The notes: a model not told the origin generated them from the letters alone. A stretch of 5,979 bases of DNA from Bacteroides sp. CAG:1076 (GCA_000436795.1 HF993252.1:9639-15617), one strand, 5' to 3'. Positions 1-5,979 are shown, numbered from the stretch's first letter. A program made the numbers and translations.

Positions 1-500
1 TCTTATATGCTATTACGATGCTCTCAATCTATGGAGGAAAACTACCGACTATTATCATCAACAAGACCGGCAAGAATCCTTATGTAGCACGCATGCAGGC
101 CATGTTTATTTTTGCCCTGTTCCCACTTCTGGCACTATTTGCCCAACCATTAGGCAATTACTCATATTGGTATCCGATTATCATTATCGGTATTGCAGGA
201 GCTGCACATCAGTCGTGGTCGGCCAACATCTATTCGGTAGTTGGTGATATGTTCCCTAAGAGTACTATTGCAACTATCATCGGAATTGGTGGTATGGCAG
301 GAGGTATCGGTTCTTTCTTTATCAACATGGGATCAGGACGTCTGTTCGACTATGCTGCCGAAACAAACATGACGTTCATGGGATTCGAAGGTAAAGCTGC
401 CGGCTATTTCATTATTTTCAGTATCTGTGCAGTAGCTTATCTCATCGGATGGATCATCATGAAAATATTAGTACCTAAATACAAACTGGTTAAGGTATAA
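1..500 (+). CDS. MFS transporter, hexuronate (ExuT-like) type, C-terminal part
   Basis: This is the 3' part of an inner-membrane major facilitator transporter, cut by the window edge. The reading frame is open from base 3, so the ATG at 18 is an internal methionine rather than the start. About 165 residues are visible, ending at TAA 498-500. Four hydrophobic helices can be seen, at roughly nt 96-149, 165-215, 267-329 and 399-461, and would be the last four of the usual twelve. The stretch AAHQSWSANIYSVVGDMFPK followed by a Gly-rich segment (GIGGMAGGIGSFF) is typical of the anion:cation symporter family, whose members import hexuronates, glucarate or related organic acids with protons. The family call is good; the substrate (glucuronate or galacturonate) is inferred from resemblance only. 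A short basic tail ends the protein. A strong terminator follows 32 bp after the stop, so this is the last gene of its transcription unit. Confidence 0.85.
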   Translation, partial: LYAITMLSIYGGKLPTIIINKTGKNPYVARMQAMFIFALFPLLALFAQPLGNYSYWYPIIIIGIAGAAHQSWSANIYSVVGDMFPKSTIATIIGIGGMAGGIGSFFINMGSGRLFDYAAETNMTFMGFEGKAAGYFIIFSICAVAYLIGWIIMKILVPKYKLVKV

Positions 501-532
501 TACATACTACACGAGTTTAAATAACTCTTCTC

Positions 533-578
533 CCCCTTTACATTCAAAATCGTCAAGAATGTAAAGGGGATTTTTATT
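533..578 (+). terminator. Intrinsic terminator of the MFS transporter gene
   Basis: Arms CCCCTTTACATTC (533-545) and GAATGTAAAGGGG (557-569) form a perfect 13-bp stem with an 11-nt loop. The stem is followed by A and then TTTTTATT (571-578). Stem, GC-rich base and T-tract are those of a rho-independent terminator on the plus strand. A smaller hairpin, GAGTT-taaat-AACTC (513-527), lies just upstream and may be a minor accessory fold. On the minus strand no T-run follows the stem directly, so it is not clearly bidirectional. Confidence 0.9.
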
Positions 579-616
579 GCTCTTTCGTTTCAGACAAGAC
601 GAGATTTCAGGCAAAA

Positions 617-669
617 TTTGTACAAACATTTTTCCCTTTTGTACAAAATCCAATTTTTTTTGTACAAAA
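617..669. repeat. Three TTTGTACAAA palindromes at exact 21-bp spacing
   Basis: Three perfect palindromes are present: TTTGTACAAA at 617-626, TTTTGTACAAAA at 637-648 and TTTTGTACAAAA at 658-669. The central GTAC tetramers sit at 620-623, 641-644 and 662-665, so centre-to-centre distance is 21 bp both times, close to two helical turns. The sequences between them are unrelated to each other and T-rich on the plus strand. No other complete copy of the 10-mer was noticed in the window; a half copy (TTTTGTACG) at 4833-4841 lies inside coding sequence. Same-face spacing of identical dyads is the geometry of an operator array for a dimeric DNA-binding protein, but no adjacent gene start is present to be controlled. 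Function is unknown. Confidence 0.75.
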
Positions 670-712
670 CATCAGGAAAACCCGCACACGTTTTTTTCAA
701 GACAACACAACA

Positions 713-769
713 GATTCCCTTGCCTCTGCCTGTCAGTTTCTCCACCCCAAGACAAGAAACAAGGGAATC
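713..769. repeat. 10-bp inverted repeat downstream of the esterase
   Basis: GATTCCCTTG (713-722) is exactly complementary to CAAGGGAATC (760-769), with 37 nt between the arms. Inside, TTTCT (737-741) can pair with AGAAA (755-759), stacking directly on the outer stem on the right side and leaving a 14-nt bulge on the left. Neither strand has a T-tract after the stem, so it is not a standard rho-independent terminator. It lies 73 bp beyond the esterase stop and could be a 3'-end stabilising or rho-associated structure of that transcript. That role is inference. Confidence 0.55.
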
Positions 770-841
770 CCAGCCTCAGCTAACATTTATCGATGATATT
801 ACTCCCTGATAAAGTCTGAAAGCATTTCCACCAATACGGTA

Positions 842-2155
842 TCATTTAAGATGCTTCTGAATCCATTTCAATTGTCCGTATTCCGTATCATCGGAAGTCC
901 AATGTTCGTTTATCGGTGTAATAAGCGTTTCCTTCGGACAGCTCAATACATTATAAACAATATAACTGGTAGTGGGTGGACACGTGTTATCATTGTATCC
1001 CCACGTAATATATACCGGAATATTTATCTGGCGGGCAAAGTTAACTACATCATAATATGCCATAGTATTAATCTTTTCGGGGGTATCCATTCCCTGATAA
1101 TTTTTGAAGAAATGCGGATATCCTCCGGCACGTCCGGCTTTATATCCAGCCATGTCACTCAGTGCCGGGTGATTCGCAACACAAGCCGTTACCCGTTTAT
1201 CCAATCCTGCGGTAACAAGGGCAAGTGCTCCACCTTGACTTCCTCCCTGAACGATCACATTCTTTCCGTCCCAGTCCGACTGTGAAGTAAGAAAATCGAT
1301 AGCACGTATACAGCTCATATAAACTTTCTTCATATAATAATTATCACGATTATCGAGTCCGTTAGTCAGGTAGTTTCCAAAAGCCGAAGATATTTCCTTA
1401 AACTCCTCAGCAGACATTTCTGGATTTAGACCGTGAATCTCCATTTCAAACCGGATACATCCTTCCTCCGCATAATAAATATGTCGCTTCGGTTCCTTAA
1501 TGGTTTTTACTCCAGCGCCCGGCGGACAAAGTACGACCGGGTATTTCCCGGATGCTTTCGGCCGAGTGAGATAACCGTAAATATATGAACCCGGACGAAA
1601 ACATTGCAATTTCACTAAATAGCAATCAGCCTTTTCCGTTGCATATTCAGGAGCCGGCTCGATAGTATATTTCATCGGGCAACGGGCTGCATCTGCCAGA
1701 TTCTTCTCCCAGAACTGGTTAAAATCAGCCGGAAGCTGTGTATAAGGCTGTAATTTCTCGGGTGAAAAACCAACCTTCACATGATGCTTATAAACCTTTC
1801 CATCTACGACAGCCACCAGACGGCAGTCACGAAATCCGGGGACTTTCATTGTTCCCATATCAATTACTGCCCGACCATTCTTCAATTTCACCGAACCGGT
1901 CTTATCGGCAGGCATCATATCACCTCCCAGTTCATATTTCACTTCCAGACCATCCTGAGGAATACCGTACTTATAGAATTGAATTTCCACCTCAGCCTTT
2001 TCTCCTGTCTTATACAACCAGTTGGCATGATCGGGTACAGTTACCCATAGTACATCACTACGATAAGGATAGTTCTCGGAATGTAAAGGCAATGCCGCAA
2101 GCATCAGCGAACAGACAAATGCCCCTTTCAGGAATAAAGATTTTACGTTTTTCAT
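842..2155 (-). CDS. Secreted acetylxylan-esterase-like hydrolase (AXE1/CE7-related)
   Basis: This is a 437-residue protein predicted to remove acetyl groups from xylan or acetylated oligosaccharides in the periplasm or outside the cell. Residues 1-26 are a Sec signal peptide (Lys-rich start, hydrophobic core, cleavage probably after LPLHS); there is no lipobox. Residues about 30-130 form a beta-rich accessory domain, and about 135-437 the AXE1-type alpha/beta hydrolase. The nucleophile is Ser306 in GGSQGG, the acid Asp389 in WGYNDNTCPPTT, and the base His418 in INEHW. Classical CE7 enzymes carry RGQ and HE motifs; here the aligned positions read HGL (241-243) and HW (418-419), so this is a divergent subgroup and the substrate is uncertain. 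I chose ATG 2155 because the 51-residue upstream extension has no signal-peptide character, and its ATG at 2308 lies inside the terminator of the preceding operon. The gene is monocistronic by layout. It may act on acetylated hemicellulose or pectin, but there are no other polysaccharide-utilisation genes alongside except the convergent transporter. Confidence 0.85.
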   Translation of the reverse strand: MKNVKSLFLKGAFVCSLMLAALPLHSENYPYRSDVLWVTVPDHANWLYKTGEKAEVEIQFYKYGIPQDGLEVKYELGGDMMPADKTGSVKLKNGRAVIDMGTMKVPGFRDCRLVAVVDGKVYKHHVKVGFSPEKLQPYTQLPADFNQFWEKNLADAARCPMKYTIEPAPEYATEKADCYLVKLQCFRPGSYIYGYLTRPKASGKYPVVLCPPGAGVKTIKEPKRHIYYAEEGCIRFEMEIHGLNPEMSAEEFKEISSAFGNYLTNGLDNRDNYYMKKVYMSCIRAIDFLTSQSDWDGKNVIVQGGSQGGALALVTAGLDKRVTACVANHPALSDMAGYKAGRAGGYPHFFKNYQGMDTPEKINTMAYYDVVNFARQINIPVYITWGYNDNTCPPTTSYIVYNVLSCPKETLITPINEHWTSDDTEYGQLKWIQKHLK

Positions 2156-2168
2156 ATTATTATCATGC

Positions 2169-2180
2169 AATTGTTCAATT
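2169..2180. repeat. Short palindrome in the esterase leader
   Basis: AATTG-TT-CAATT is a 12-bp near-perfect DNA dyad located 14-25 bp upstream of the esterase ATG, downstream of the predicted transcription start. The loop is too short for a good RNA hairpin, so if it is functional it would act as DNA, for example as an operator. It is AT-rich and could be chance. Confidence 0.25.
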
Positions 2181-2200
2181 AAACAAACTTTTACTGATAA

Positions 2201-2208
2201 CAAAAATA
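2201..2208 (-). promoter_or_regulatory. Putative -7 box of the esterase promoter
   Basis: Read on the minus strand the octamer is TATTTTTG, a match to the Bacteroides -7 consensus TAnnTTTG. Transcription would start near 2195, giving a leader of about 40 nt before ATG 2155. No TTTG was found at the preferred 19-21 bp upstream; the nearest (2223-2226) is 14 bp away, so the -33 element is weak or the promoter needs an activator. Confidence 0.45.
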
Positions 2209-2245
2209 GCTTAAAGGACTGACAAAACTGTTTACTTTTTAAGCT
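2208..2245. promoter_or_regulatory. 8-bp inverted repeat overlapping the esterase promoter
   Basis: AGCTTAAA (2208-2215) and TTTAAGCT (2238-2245) are perfectly complementary arms 22 bp apart. Relative to the predicted -7 box (2201-2208) the dyad covers the spacer and the place of the -33 element, about three turns between arm centres. That position suits an operator for a dimeric regulator. It could alternatively form a hairpin in readthrough RNA from murF-alr. Regulator and signal are unknown. Confidence 0.4.
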
Positions 2246-2269
2246 TTGAAGTGCAATAACTGACCTATT

Positions 2270-2314
2270 TTCAAAAAGAAAAATCCTCATATACAAAAGT
2301 GTATACAAGGATTT
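2270..2314 (-). terminator. Intrinsic terminator of the GSCFA-murF-alr operon
   Basis: Arms AAATCCT (2281-2287) and AGGATTT (2308-2314) pair over 7 bp. After a 2x2 internal mismatch, TATAC (2290-2294) pairs with GTATA (2301-2305) around a 6-nt loop. On the minus strand the stem is followed by TTCTTTTTGA (2280-2271), a T-rich tail. The structure begins 39 bp after the murF-alr stop codon. It separates that operon from the esterase, which therefore needs its own promoter. The stem is AT-rich, so some readthrough is possible. Confidence 0.8.
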
Positions 2315-2353
2315 CTTAATGAATGAATATATCTTTAAACTATTCTGTATGAA

Positions 2354-4819
2354 TCAATTCTGATAATAGACACGCTTTACACGATTAGAAACGCTGGTCA
2401 ATATCTCATAAGGAATTGTATTAAGTTTATCGGCAAGCACAGTTACCGGCAAATCATCCCCAAATATAATGGCTTTGTCGCCTTCCTTACAATCGATGTC
2501 AGTTACATCAATCATACAAACATCCATACAAATATTACCTACATAAGGTGCTTTCTGGCCGTTTACCAGACAGTAAGCATTACCGTTGCCTAAATGACGG
2601 TTCAATCCGTCGGCATATCCGATAGGAATGGCAGCTATCCTTGAATCACGGTTCAGTACTCCCTTTCGACTGTAACCCACCGTTTCATCAGCAGGCACAT
2701 TATGTATTTGTAAAATGGTGGTCTTCAGCGTCCCGACATTATGCAGAATTTTATTTGTAAAAGGATCAATGCCATACAATCCGATGCCTAAACGTACCAT
2801 ATCGAATTGTGCTCCCGGATAACGTTCGATACCTGCTGTATTGCAAATATGACGTAAAATCTTATGATTGAATCCAGCCTGAAGTTCGGCAGCCGCAGCC
2901 TCGAATGTTTCAATCTGACGACGTGTAAAGGAATCGAATCGCTCTGCATCACTTCCTACCAAATGAGAGAATACAGAACGAGGTATTACTGCCGACTGAC
3001 GATGCAAACGGTCTACCAGATAAGGTACTTCTTCAGGAGCAAAGCCCAACCGGTGCATACCGGTATCAATCTTGATGTGTATCGGGAAATTGGAAACACC
3101 CTCACGTCCGGCTGCCTTTATCAGCTCTTCGAGCAAATGAAAACTATATACTTCCGGTTCCAGCTTGTAGTCGAACATTGTCTTGAATGCAGTCAGTTCT
3201 GGATTCATGATAATGATGGAACTATTGATTCCTGCCTTACGTAAATCGGCACCTTCATCGGCAACTGCTACGGCAAGATAATCTACCCGATGGTCCTCCA
3301 GGGTCTTTGCTACTTCAAACGAACCGGCACCATAGGCAGAAGCTTTCACCATACATACCATTTTGGTATCCGGTTTCAGCTTGTTACGGTAATGATTCAG
3401 GTTATCGACAAGTGCTTCCAGATTAATTTCAAGAATCGTTTCATGCACCTTCAGTTCCAGCAAATCGGTTATATCATCAAAATGAAAGGCACGTGCACCT
3501 TTTATCAATACAACTTCGTTACGCAATGAGTTAAGTATACCCGATTCTATCAGTTCGGCAGTAGTACGGAAAAACTGCTTTTCTATTTCAAAACGAGGAG
3601 CAGCGGCAGAGATTTCTTCTCCCACCCCGATGATACGGTCCACCTTACGGCTGTGTACCAGATCGGCAACCTGACGGTAAAGAAGCTTGCTGGGCTGCCC
3701 GCTTTCCAGTATATCCGACAAGATAAGTGTACGCCGACGTGCTTTGTCCTCCGTGCGGCGTGCCATAAAGTCGAGAGCAATGTCAAGAGATGCAAAATCA
3801 GAATTATAACTGTCATTTATCAAGACACAGCCATTTTTCCCCTCTTTTACCTCCAGACGCATGGCAACCGGCTCCAGATGCGCCATACGTTCGGCTATAT
3901 CTTCGGGAGACACCATCAGATACAATGCCACAGCAAGAGCATTCAAGGAGTTTTCAATAGAAGCATCATCGATGAACGGTATACGATATTCTTTCAGGAA
4001 ACCCAAATAACGATATTTAATGGTAGTTCCTTCATTGTCTTTCTCTATCTTTTCGATAAATAACGGACGCTCATTATCCTTCGTCGACCATGCTATTTCA
4101 CGAGAAGTCAACAGCGATTTCGAAACACAATTGCTTATCAGTTCATTGTCGCCATTGTATATAATCACATCACAGTCCTTAAACAGTTGGAGTTTCTCCA
4201 TACATTTATCCTGCAATGAAGTAAAATTCTCCTGATGTGCCCCTCCTATATTGGTCAGTACACCAATCGTAGGTTGTATAATAGGTTGCAAGGCCTCCAT
4301 TTCTCCCATTTCAGAAATACCAGCCTCGAAAATGCCAAGCTCGGTATGTTCGTTCATCATCCATACGGACAATGGAACACCTATCTGCGAATTATAGCTT
4401 CGTGGAGAACGAGTTATTACTTTTTCCGGACTTAGCAACTGATAAATCCATTCTTTTACAACCGTCTTTCCGTTACTGCCTGTAATTCCTACAACAGGTA
4501 CCTGATATTGTTCCCGGTGTTTGGCTGCCAGACGCTGCAAAGCCTTCAGCGTATTGGCTACTTGCAGGAAGTTAGCATCAGAGTAATGAGAAAGATCTTC
4601 CGGGACATCAGTTACCACAAAATTCCTTACACCTCTGGCATAAAGTTCCGGTATATATTTGTGTCCGTCGTTACGTTTTGTCTTCAGAGCGAAAAACAAA
4701 GTTTCCTCAGGAAAGCATAAGGAGCGGCTGTCTGTAAGAATCCAGTCAATGCTCGCCGCATGACTTCCTATTCTGTTAGCTCCGATGACGGAGGTTATTT
4801 CTTCAATCGAGTTTGACAT
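2354..4819 (-). CDS. murF-alr: Bifunctional MurF ligase / alanine racemase
   Basis: An 821-residue cytoplasmic fusion of two peptidoglycan enzymes. Residues 1 to about 455 are MurF, which uses ATP to add D-Ala-D-Ala to the UDP-MurNAc-tripeptide. The ATP loop is GITGSNGKT (111-119). Further MurF marks are SYNSQIGVPLS (141-151), FEAGISEMGEME (164-175) and NDSYNSDFASLD (335-346); Lys209 is a tentative counterpart of the carbamylated lysine. Residues about 458-821 are a PLP-dependent, fold-type III alanine racemase. The PLP lysine is Lys492 in VKASAYGAGS, the catalytic tyrosine Tyr716 in VGYSRKG, and Arg676 in VRLGIGLYG is the pyridine-contacting arginine; HIKIDTGMHRLGF (581-593), IPIGYADG (731-738) and GNICMD (761-766) are also present. 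Both halves keep their key residues, so both should be active. Such fusions are known in Bacteroidetes. The ATG is set by MurF homology and overlaps the upstream GSCFA gene by 25 bp, with no clear Shine-Dalgarno, suggesting translational coupling. Confidence 0.95.
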   Translation of the reverse strand: MSNSIEEITSVIGANRIGSHAASIDWILTDSRSLCFPEETLFFALKTKRNDGHKYIPELYARGVRNFVVTDVPEDLSHYSDANFLQVANTLKALQRLAAKHREQYQVPVVGITGSNGKTVVKEWIYQLLSPEKVITRSPRSYNSQIGVPLSVWMMNEHTELGIFEAGISEMGEMEALQPIIQPTIGVLTNIGGAHQENFTSLQDKCMEKLQLFKDCDVIIYNGDNELISNCVSKSLLTSREIAWSTKDNERPLFIEKIEKDNEGTTIKYRYLGFLKEYRIPFIDDASIENSLNALAVALYLMVSPEDIAERMAHLEPVAMRLEVKEGKNGCVLINDSYNSDFASLDIALDFMARRTEDKARRRTLILSDILESGQPSKLLYRQVADLVHSRKVDRIIGVGEEISAAAPRFEIEKQFFRTTAELIESGILNSLRNEVVLIKGARAFHFDDITDLLELKVHETILEINLEALVDNLNHYRNKLKPDTKMVCMVKASAYGAGSFEVAKTLEDHRVDYLAVAVADEGADLRKAGINSSIIIMNPELTAFKTMFDYKLEPEVYSFHLLEELIKAAGREGVSNFPIHIKIDTGMHRLGFAPEEVPYLVDRLHRQSAVIPRSVFSHLVGSDAERFDSFTRRQIETFEAAAAELQAGFNHKILRHICNTAGIERYPGAQFDMVRLGIGLYGIDPFTNKILHNVGTLKTTILQIHNVPADETVGYSRKGVLNRDSRIAAIPIGYADGLNRHLGNGNAYCLVNGQKAPYVGNICMDVCMIDVTDIDCKEGDKAIIFGDDLPVTVLADKLNTIPYEILTSVSNRVKRVYYQN

Positions 4820-5781
4820 AATGCTATTTCATTTTGTACGTCTAAGTACGGGAATTTTTCTTTTAACCTTTCTATCTTTAACATAATTTGACTTAGAAAA
4901 GTATAATAAGCTTCCGATTTAGCATCAAATGGACGATGTTCGAGAGCTTTTCTTATTTCTTGCCAGTCTTTCATTATACGTAATGTATCTGCCGTAAAGA
5001 AGCTGCTACAAAAACACTCCCATATATAATTTACGGCAAGTGGAGTAGGATGAAGCATATCGTCGGCATAAAAACGGTAATCACGCAATTCATCTAACAT
5101 AATCTCGTACGAAGGGAAATAATGGCACGATGGAATTTCCCGACATAACTTTTCGATGGCCAACAGTAATACAGCCTTATTCAGTTGATTGCCGTGCATA
5201 CCATCTTTGGCATGCCGTATCGGACTAACTGTAAACAGAAATTGCGCATCCGGATTTATCAGATGTATTTTCTTAAGCAAGGAACCAAAAACCGAAACAA
5301 CTTCTTCCACTCCCAGTAACCTACGCGTGAACAGTCGGTCGGGTAACTTATGGCAATTGCCAACAATCTCGCCTGTTTCTTTCCATTCGTACACACGTGC
5401 CGTTCCCCACGTAAAAATAATCCATCGGGCTTTTCCAAGCATTTCTCTACCTTTCACGATGCGGAGATTTATTTTTTCCAGACATTCCGACTGGTTTGTC
5501 GAAGAGAACGAACTATGATGCATCAAACTGTACCATATCCCTTTGTCAAAACGTAAATCTTTCTCATGATACGTTTTGCCATCAAGCAATATAGACATAG
5601 ATTTTGCTATTGACAGGGGATTATATAAGACACCAAAAGGATTGACATCACAATCGAACTTATTATCAGACAACAGTTTCCCTATATTTTCAGCGAAACA
5701 AGATCCCCATAACGAAATTGAATCCGAATGACGAATTTCTCCTTGTCCAACAGGCAATTCTACTTTCGTTCTAAACTCCAT
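4795..5781 (-). CDS. GSCFA-domain protein (SGNH-hydrolase-like)
   Basis: This is a 328-residue protein of the GSCFA family, named for the motif seen here at 26-30. The surrounding [11 protein letters not shown] resembles block I of SGNH/GDSL esterases, with Ser27 in the nucleophile position. [13 protein letters not shown] (47-59), FTWGT (123-127), FTVSPIRH (183-190) and DMLHPTP (241-247) follow; the last fits the Asp-x-x-His pair of SGNH enzymes (Asp241, His244). The C-terminus (about 265-328) is charged and helical. There is no signal peptide, so it is probably cytoplasmic. The biochemical function of the family is not known to me; an esterase or acyl-transfer role is inference. I start at ATG 5781 rather than the in-frame ATG 5829, because [10 protein letters not shown] is the usual family beginning and the longer form would start upstream of the predicted -7 box. 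The gene overlaps murF-alr by 25 bp and is first in a two-gene operon, hinting at a link to cell-wall precursor metabolism. Confidence 0.88.
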   Translation of the reverse strand: MEFRTKVELPVGQGEIRHSDSISLWGSCFAENIGKLLSDNKFDCDVNPFGVLYNPLSIAKSMSILLDGKTYHEKDLRFDKGIWYSLMHHSSFSSTNQSECLEKINLRIVKGREMLGKARWIIFTWGTARVYEWKETGEIVGNCHKLPDRLFTRRLLGVEEVVSVFGSLLKKIHLINPDAQFLFTVSPIRHAKDGMHGNQLNKAVLLLAIEKLCREIPSCHYFPSYEIMLDELRDYRFYADDMLHPTPLAVNYIWECFCSSFFTADTLRIMKDWQEIRKALEHRPFDAKSEAYYTFLSQIMLKIERLKEKFPYLDVQNEIALCQTRLKK

Positions 5782-5809
5782 ATGCACACACTGTTCATTA
5801 TTTTTTGTG

Positions 5810-5817
5810 CAAATGTA
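5810..5817 (-). promoter_or_regulatory. Putative -7 box of the GSCFA-murF-alr operon
   Basis: On the minus strand the octamer TACATTTG fits TAnnTTTG. Transcription would start near 5803, giving a leader of about 22 nt to ATG 5781. No clear TTTG lies 19-21 bp upstream. The position supports the shorter GSCFA start. Confidence 0.45.
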
Positions 5818-5839
5818 AACACAATACACATATTTATCG

Positions 5840-5847
5840 TATTTTTG
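5840..5847 (+). promoter_or_regulatory. Putative -7 box of dxs
   Basis: TATTTTTG fits TAnnTTTG and is identical to the octamer proposed for the esterase. It would give a start near 5853 and a leader of about 20 nt to ATG 5874. No TTTG is seen at the -33 position (about 5816-5820). It lies only 22 bp from the opposite-facing box of the GSCFA operon, so the two promoters would share upstream DNA. Confidence 0.45.
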
Positions 5848-5873
5848 TGAAATTAATATTGAATAAAGATCGG

Positions 5874-5979
5874 ATGGAACAACCCATTTCTTACGAATTG
5901 TTGAATAAAATAGATAGCCCGAAGGATTTGCGTCAACTTCCTATCGAGTCTTTACCTGAGGTCTGCCGGGAACTCAGAG
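5874..5979 (+). CDS. dxs: 1-deoxy-D-xylulose-5-phosphate synthase, N-terminal fragment
   Basis: Only the first 35 codons are in the window; the gene continues past the right edge and is too short here for a normal open-frame listing. The translation begins [20 protein letters not shown] and goes on [15 protein letters not shown]. This matches the characteristic Dxs N-terminus (LL..I..P.DLR.L....LP..C.ELR). Dxs is a cytoplasmic thiamine-diphosphate enzyme that condenses pyruvate and glyceraldehyde 3-phosphate, the first step of the MEP isoprenoid route. The catalytic parts lie outside the window. The ATG is the first in frame after the predicted promoter, with an A/G-rich stretch (AAAGATCGG) just before it as a weak ribosome site. 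It is divergent from the GSCFA operon. Confidence 0.85.
   Translation, partial: MEQPISYELLNKIDSPKDLRQLPIESLPEVCRELR

Larger units (their letters stand above)
579..841. other. Gene-free remainder of a convergent intergenic gap
   Basis: This is the part of the 341-bp gap between the MFS and esterase stop codons that lies beyond the terminator. Short open frames exist on the plus strand (577-783 and 618-809), but their translations are low-complexity (Phe, Pro, Gln and Cys rich), have no recognisable domain and lack a promoter, so I do not call them genes. No TAnnTTTG box was found on either strand here. The region holds the palindrome array (617-669) and the inverted repeat (713-769), both listed separately. 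No T-tailed terminator for the minus-strand esterase was found. Confidence 0.7.

Noticed and set aside
617..669. Minimal CRISPR array
   Set aside because: The repeated unit is only 10-12 bp with 9-11 nt spacers, far below CRISPR dimensions, and no cas genes are present.
677..697. AAAAC-loop-GTTTT hairpin with a T-run as a second terminator
   Set aside because: The stem is 5 bp and mostly A-T, too weak to support a terminator; the strong 13-bp terminator upstream makes it unnecessary.
577..809. Two overlapping small plus-strand open frames in the convergent gap (68 and 63 codons)
   Set aside because: Their products are low-complexity, run through the palindromes and inverted repeat, and have no promoter or recognisable family; one starts directly after the terminator T-tract.
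786..813. TTTATC / GATAAA inverted repeat just past the esterase stop as its terminator
   Set aside because: The arms are 6 bp and AT-rich, and no T-tract follows on the minus strand.
1738..2214. 158-codon open frame antisense to the esterase
   Set aside because: It lies opposite a well-supported gene, has no domain, and its composition is that of a reverse-frame shadow.
2156..2308. N-terminal 51-residue extension of the esterase from ATG 2308
   Set aside because: It would start inside the operon terminator and upstream of the predicted promoter, and would bury the clear signal peptide that begins at ATG 2155.
5782..5829. 16-residue N-terminal extension of the GSCFA protein
   Set aside because: It is Cys-rich and unlike family N-termini, and its ATG lies upstream of the proposed -7 box.

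Overview
The window looks like a chromosomal segment of a Bacteroidales bacterium (Bacteroides, Phocaeicola or Parabacteroides type). The reasons are a MurF-alanine racemase fusion of the kind known from Bacteroidetes, a GSCFA-family protein encoded directly upstream of it, weak or absent Shine-Dalgarno sequences, and upstream octamers that fit the Bacteroides -7 consensus TAnnTTTG. Base composition is moderate in GC, with AT-rich gaps between genes. I see no insertion sequence, tRNA, rRNA, CRISPR array or phage gene.

Layout from left to right. (1) Positions 1-500, plus strand: the 3' end of a major facilitator transporter resembling hexuronate (ExuT-like) members of the anion:cation symporter family. 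It is followed by a strong intrinsic terminator. (2) Positions 501-841: a 341-bp gap between convergent genes. It holds the terminator, three copies of a TTTGTACAAA palindrome spaced exactly 21 bp apart, and a 10-bp inverted repeat. I find no credible gene in it. (3) Positions 842-2155, minus strand: a secreted acetylxylan-esterase-like alpha/beta hydrolase with its own apparent promoter region. (4) Positions 2281-2314: an intrinsic terminator separating the esterase from the next operon. (5) Positions 2354-4819, minus strand: the bifunctional MurF/alanine racemase. (6) Positions 4795-5781, minus strand: a GSCFA-domain protein whose 3' end overlaps the start of murF-alr by 25 bp, so the two form a probable translationally coupled operon. 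(7) Positions 5782-5873: a 92-bp divergent promoter region. (8) Positions 5874-5979, plus strand: the first 35 codons of dxs, the entry enzyme of the MEP isoprenoid pathway.

Functionally, the right half is housekeeping. The fusion protein supplies D-alanine and attaches D-Ala-D-Ala to the peptidoglycan precursor, and dxs supplies isoprenoid precursors, including those for the undecaprenyl carrier. The left half looks like carbohydrate scavenging: a periplasmic deacetylase for plant polysaccharide and a sugar-acid importer. They are convergent and separately terminated, so they are not one operon, and no SusC/SusD pair lies in the window.

I do not see a clearly new multi-gene system. The most unusual structure is the phased palindrome array at 617-669, which lies between two gene 3' ends where an operator would not be expected.
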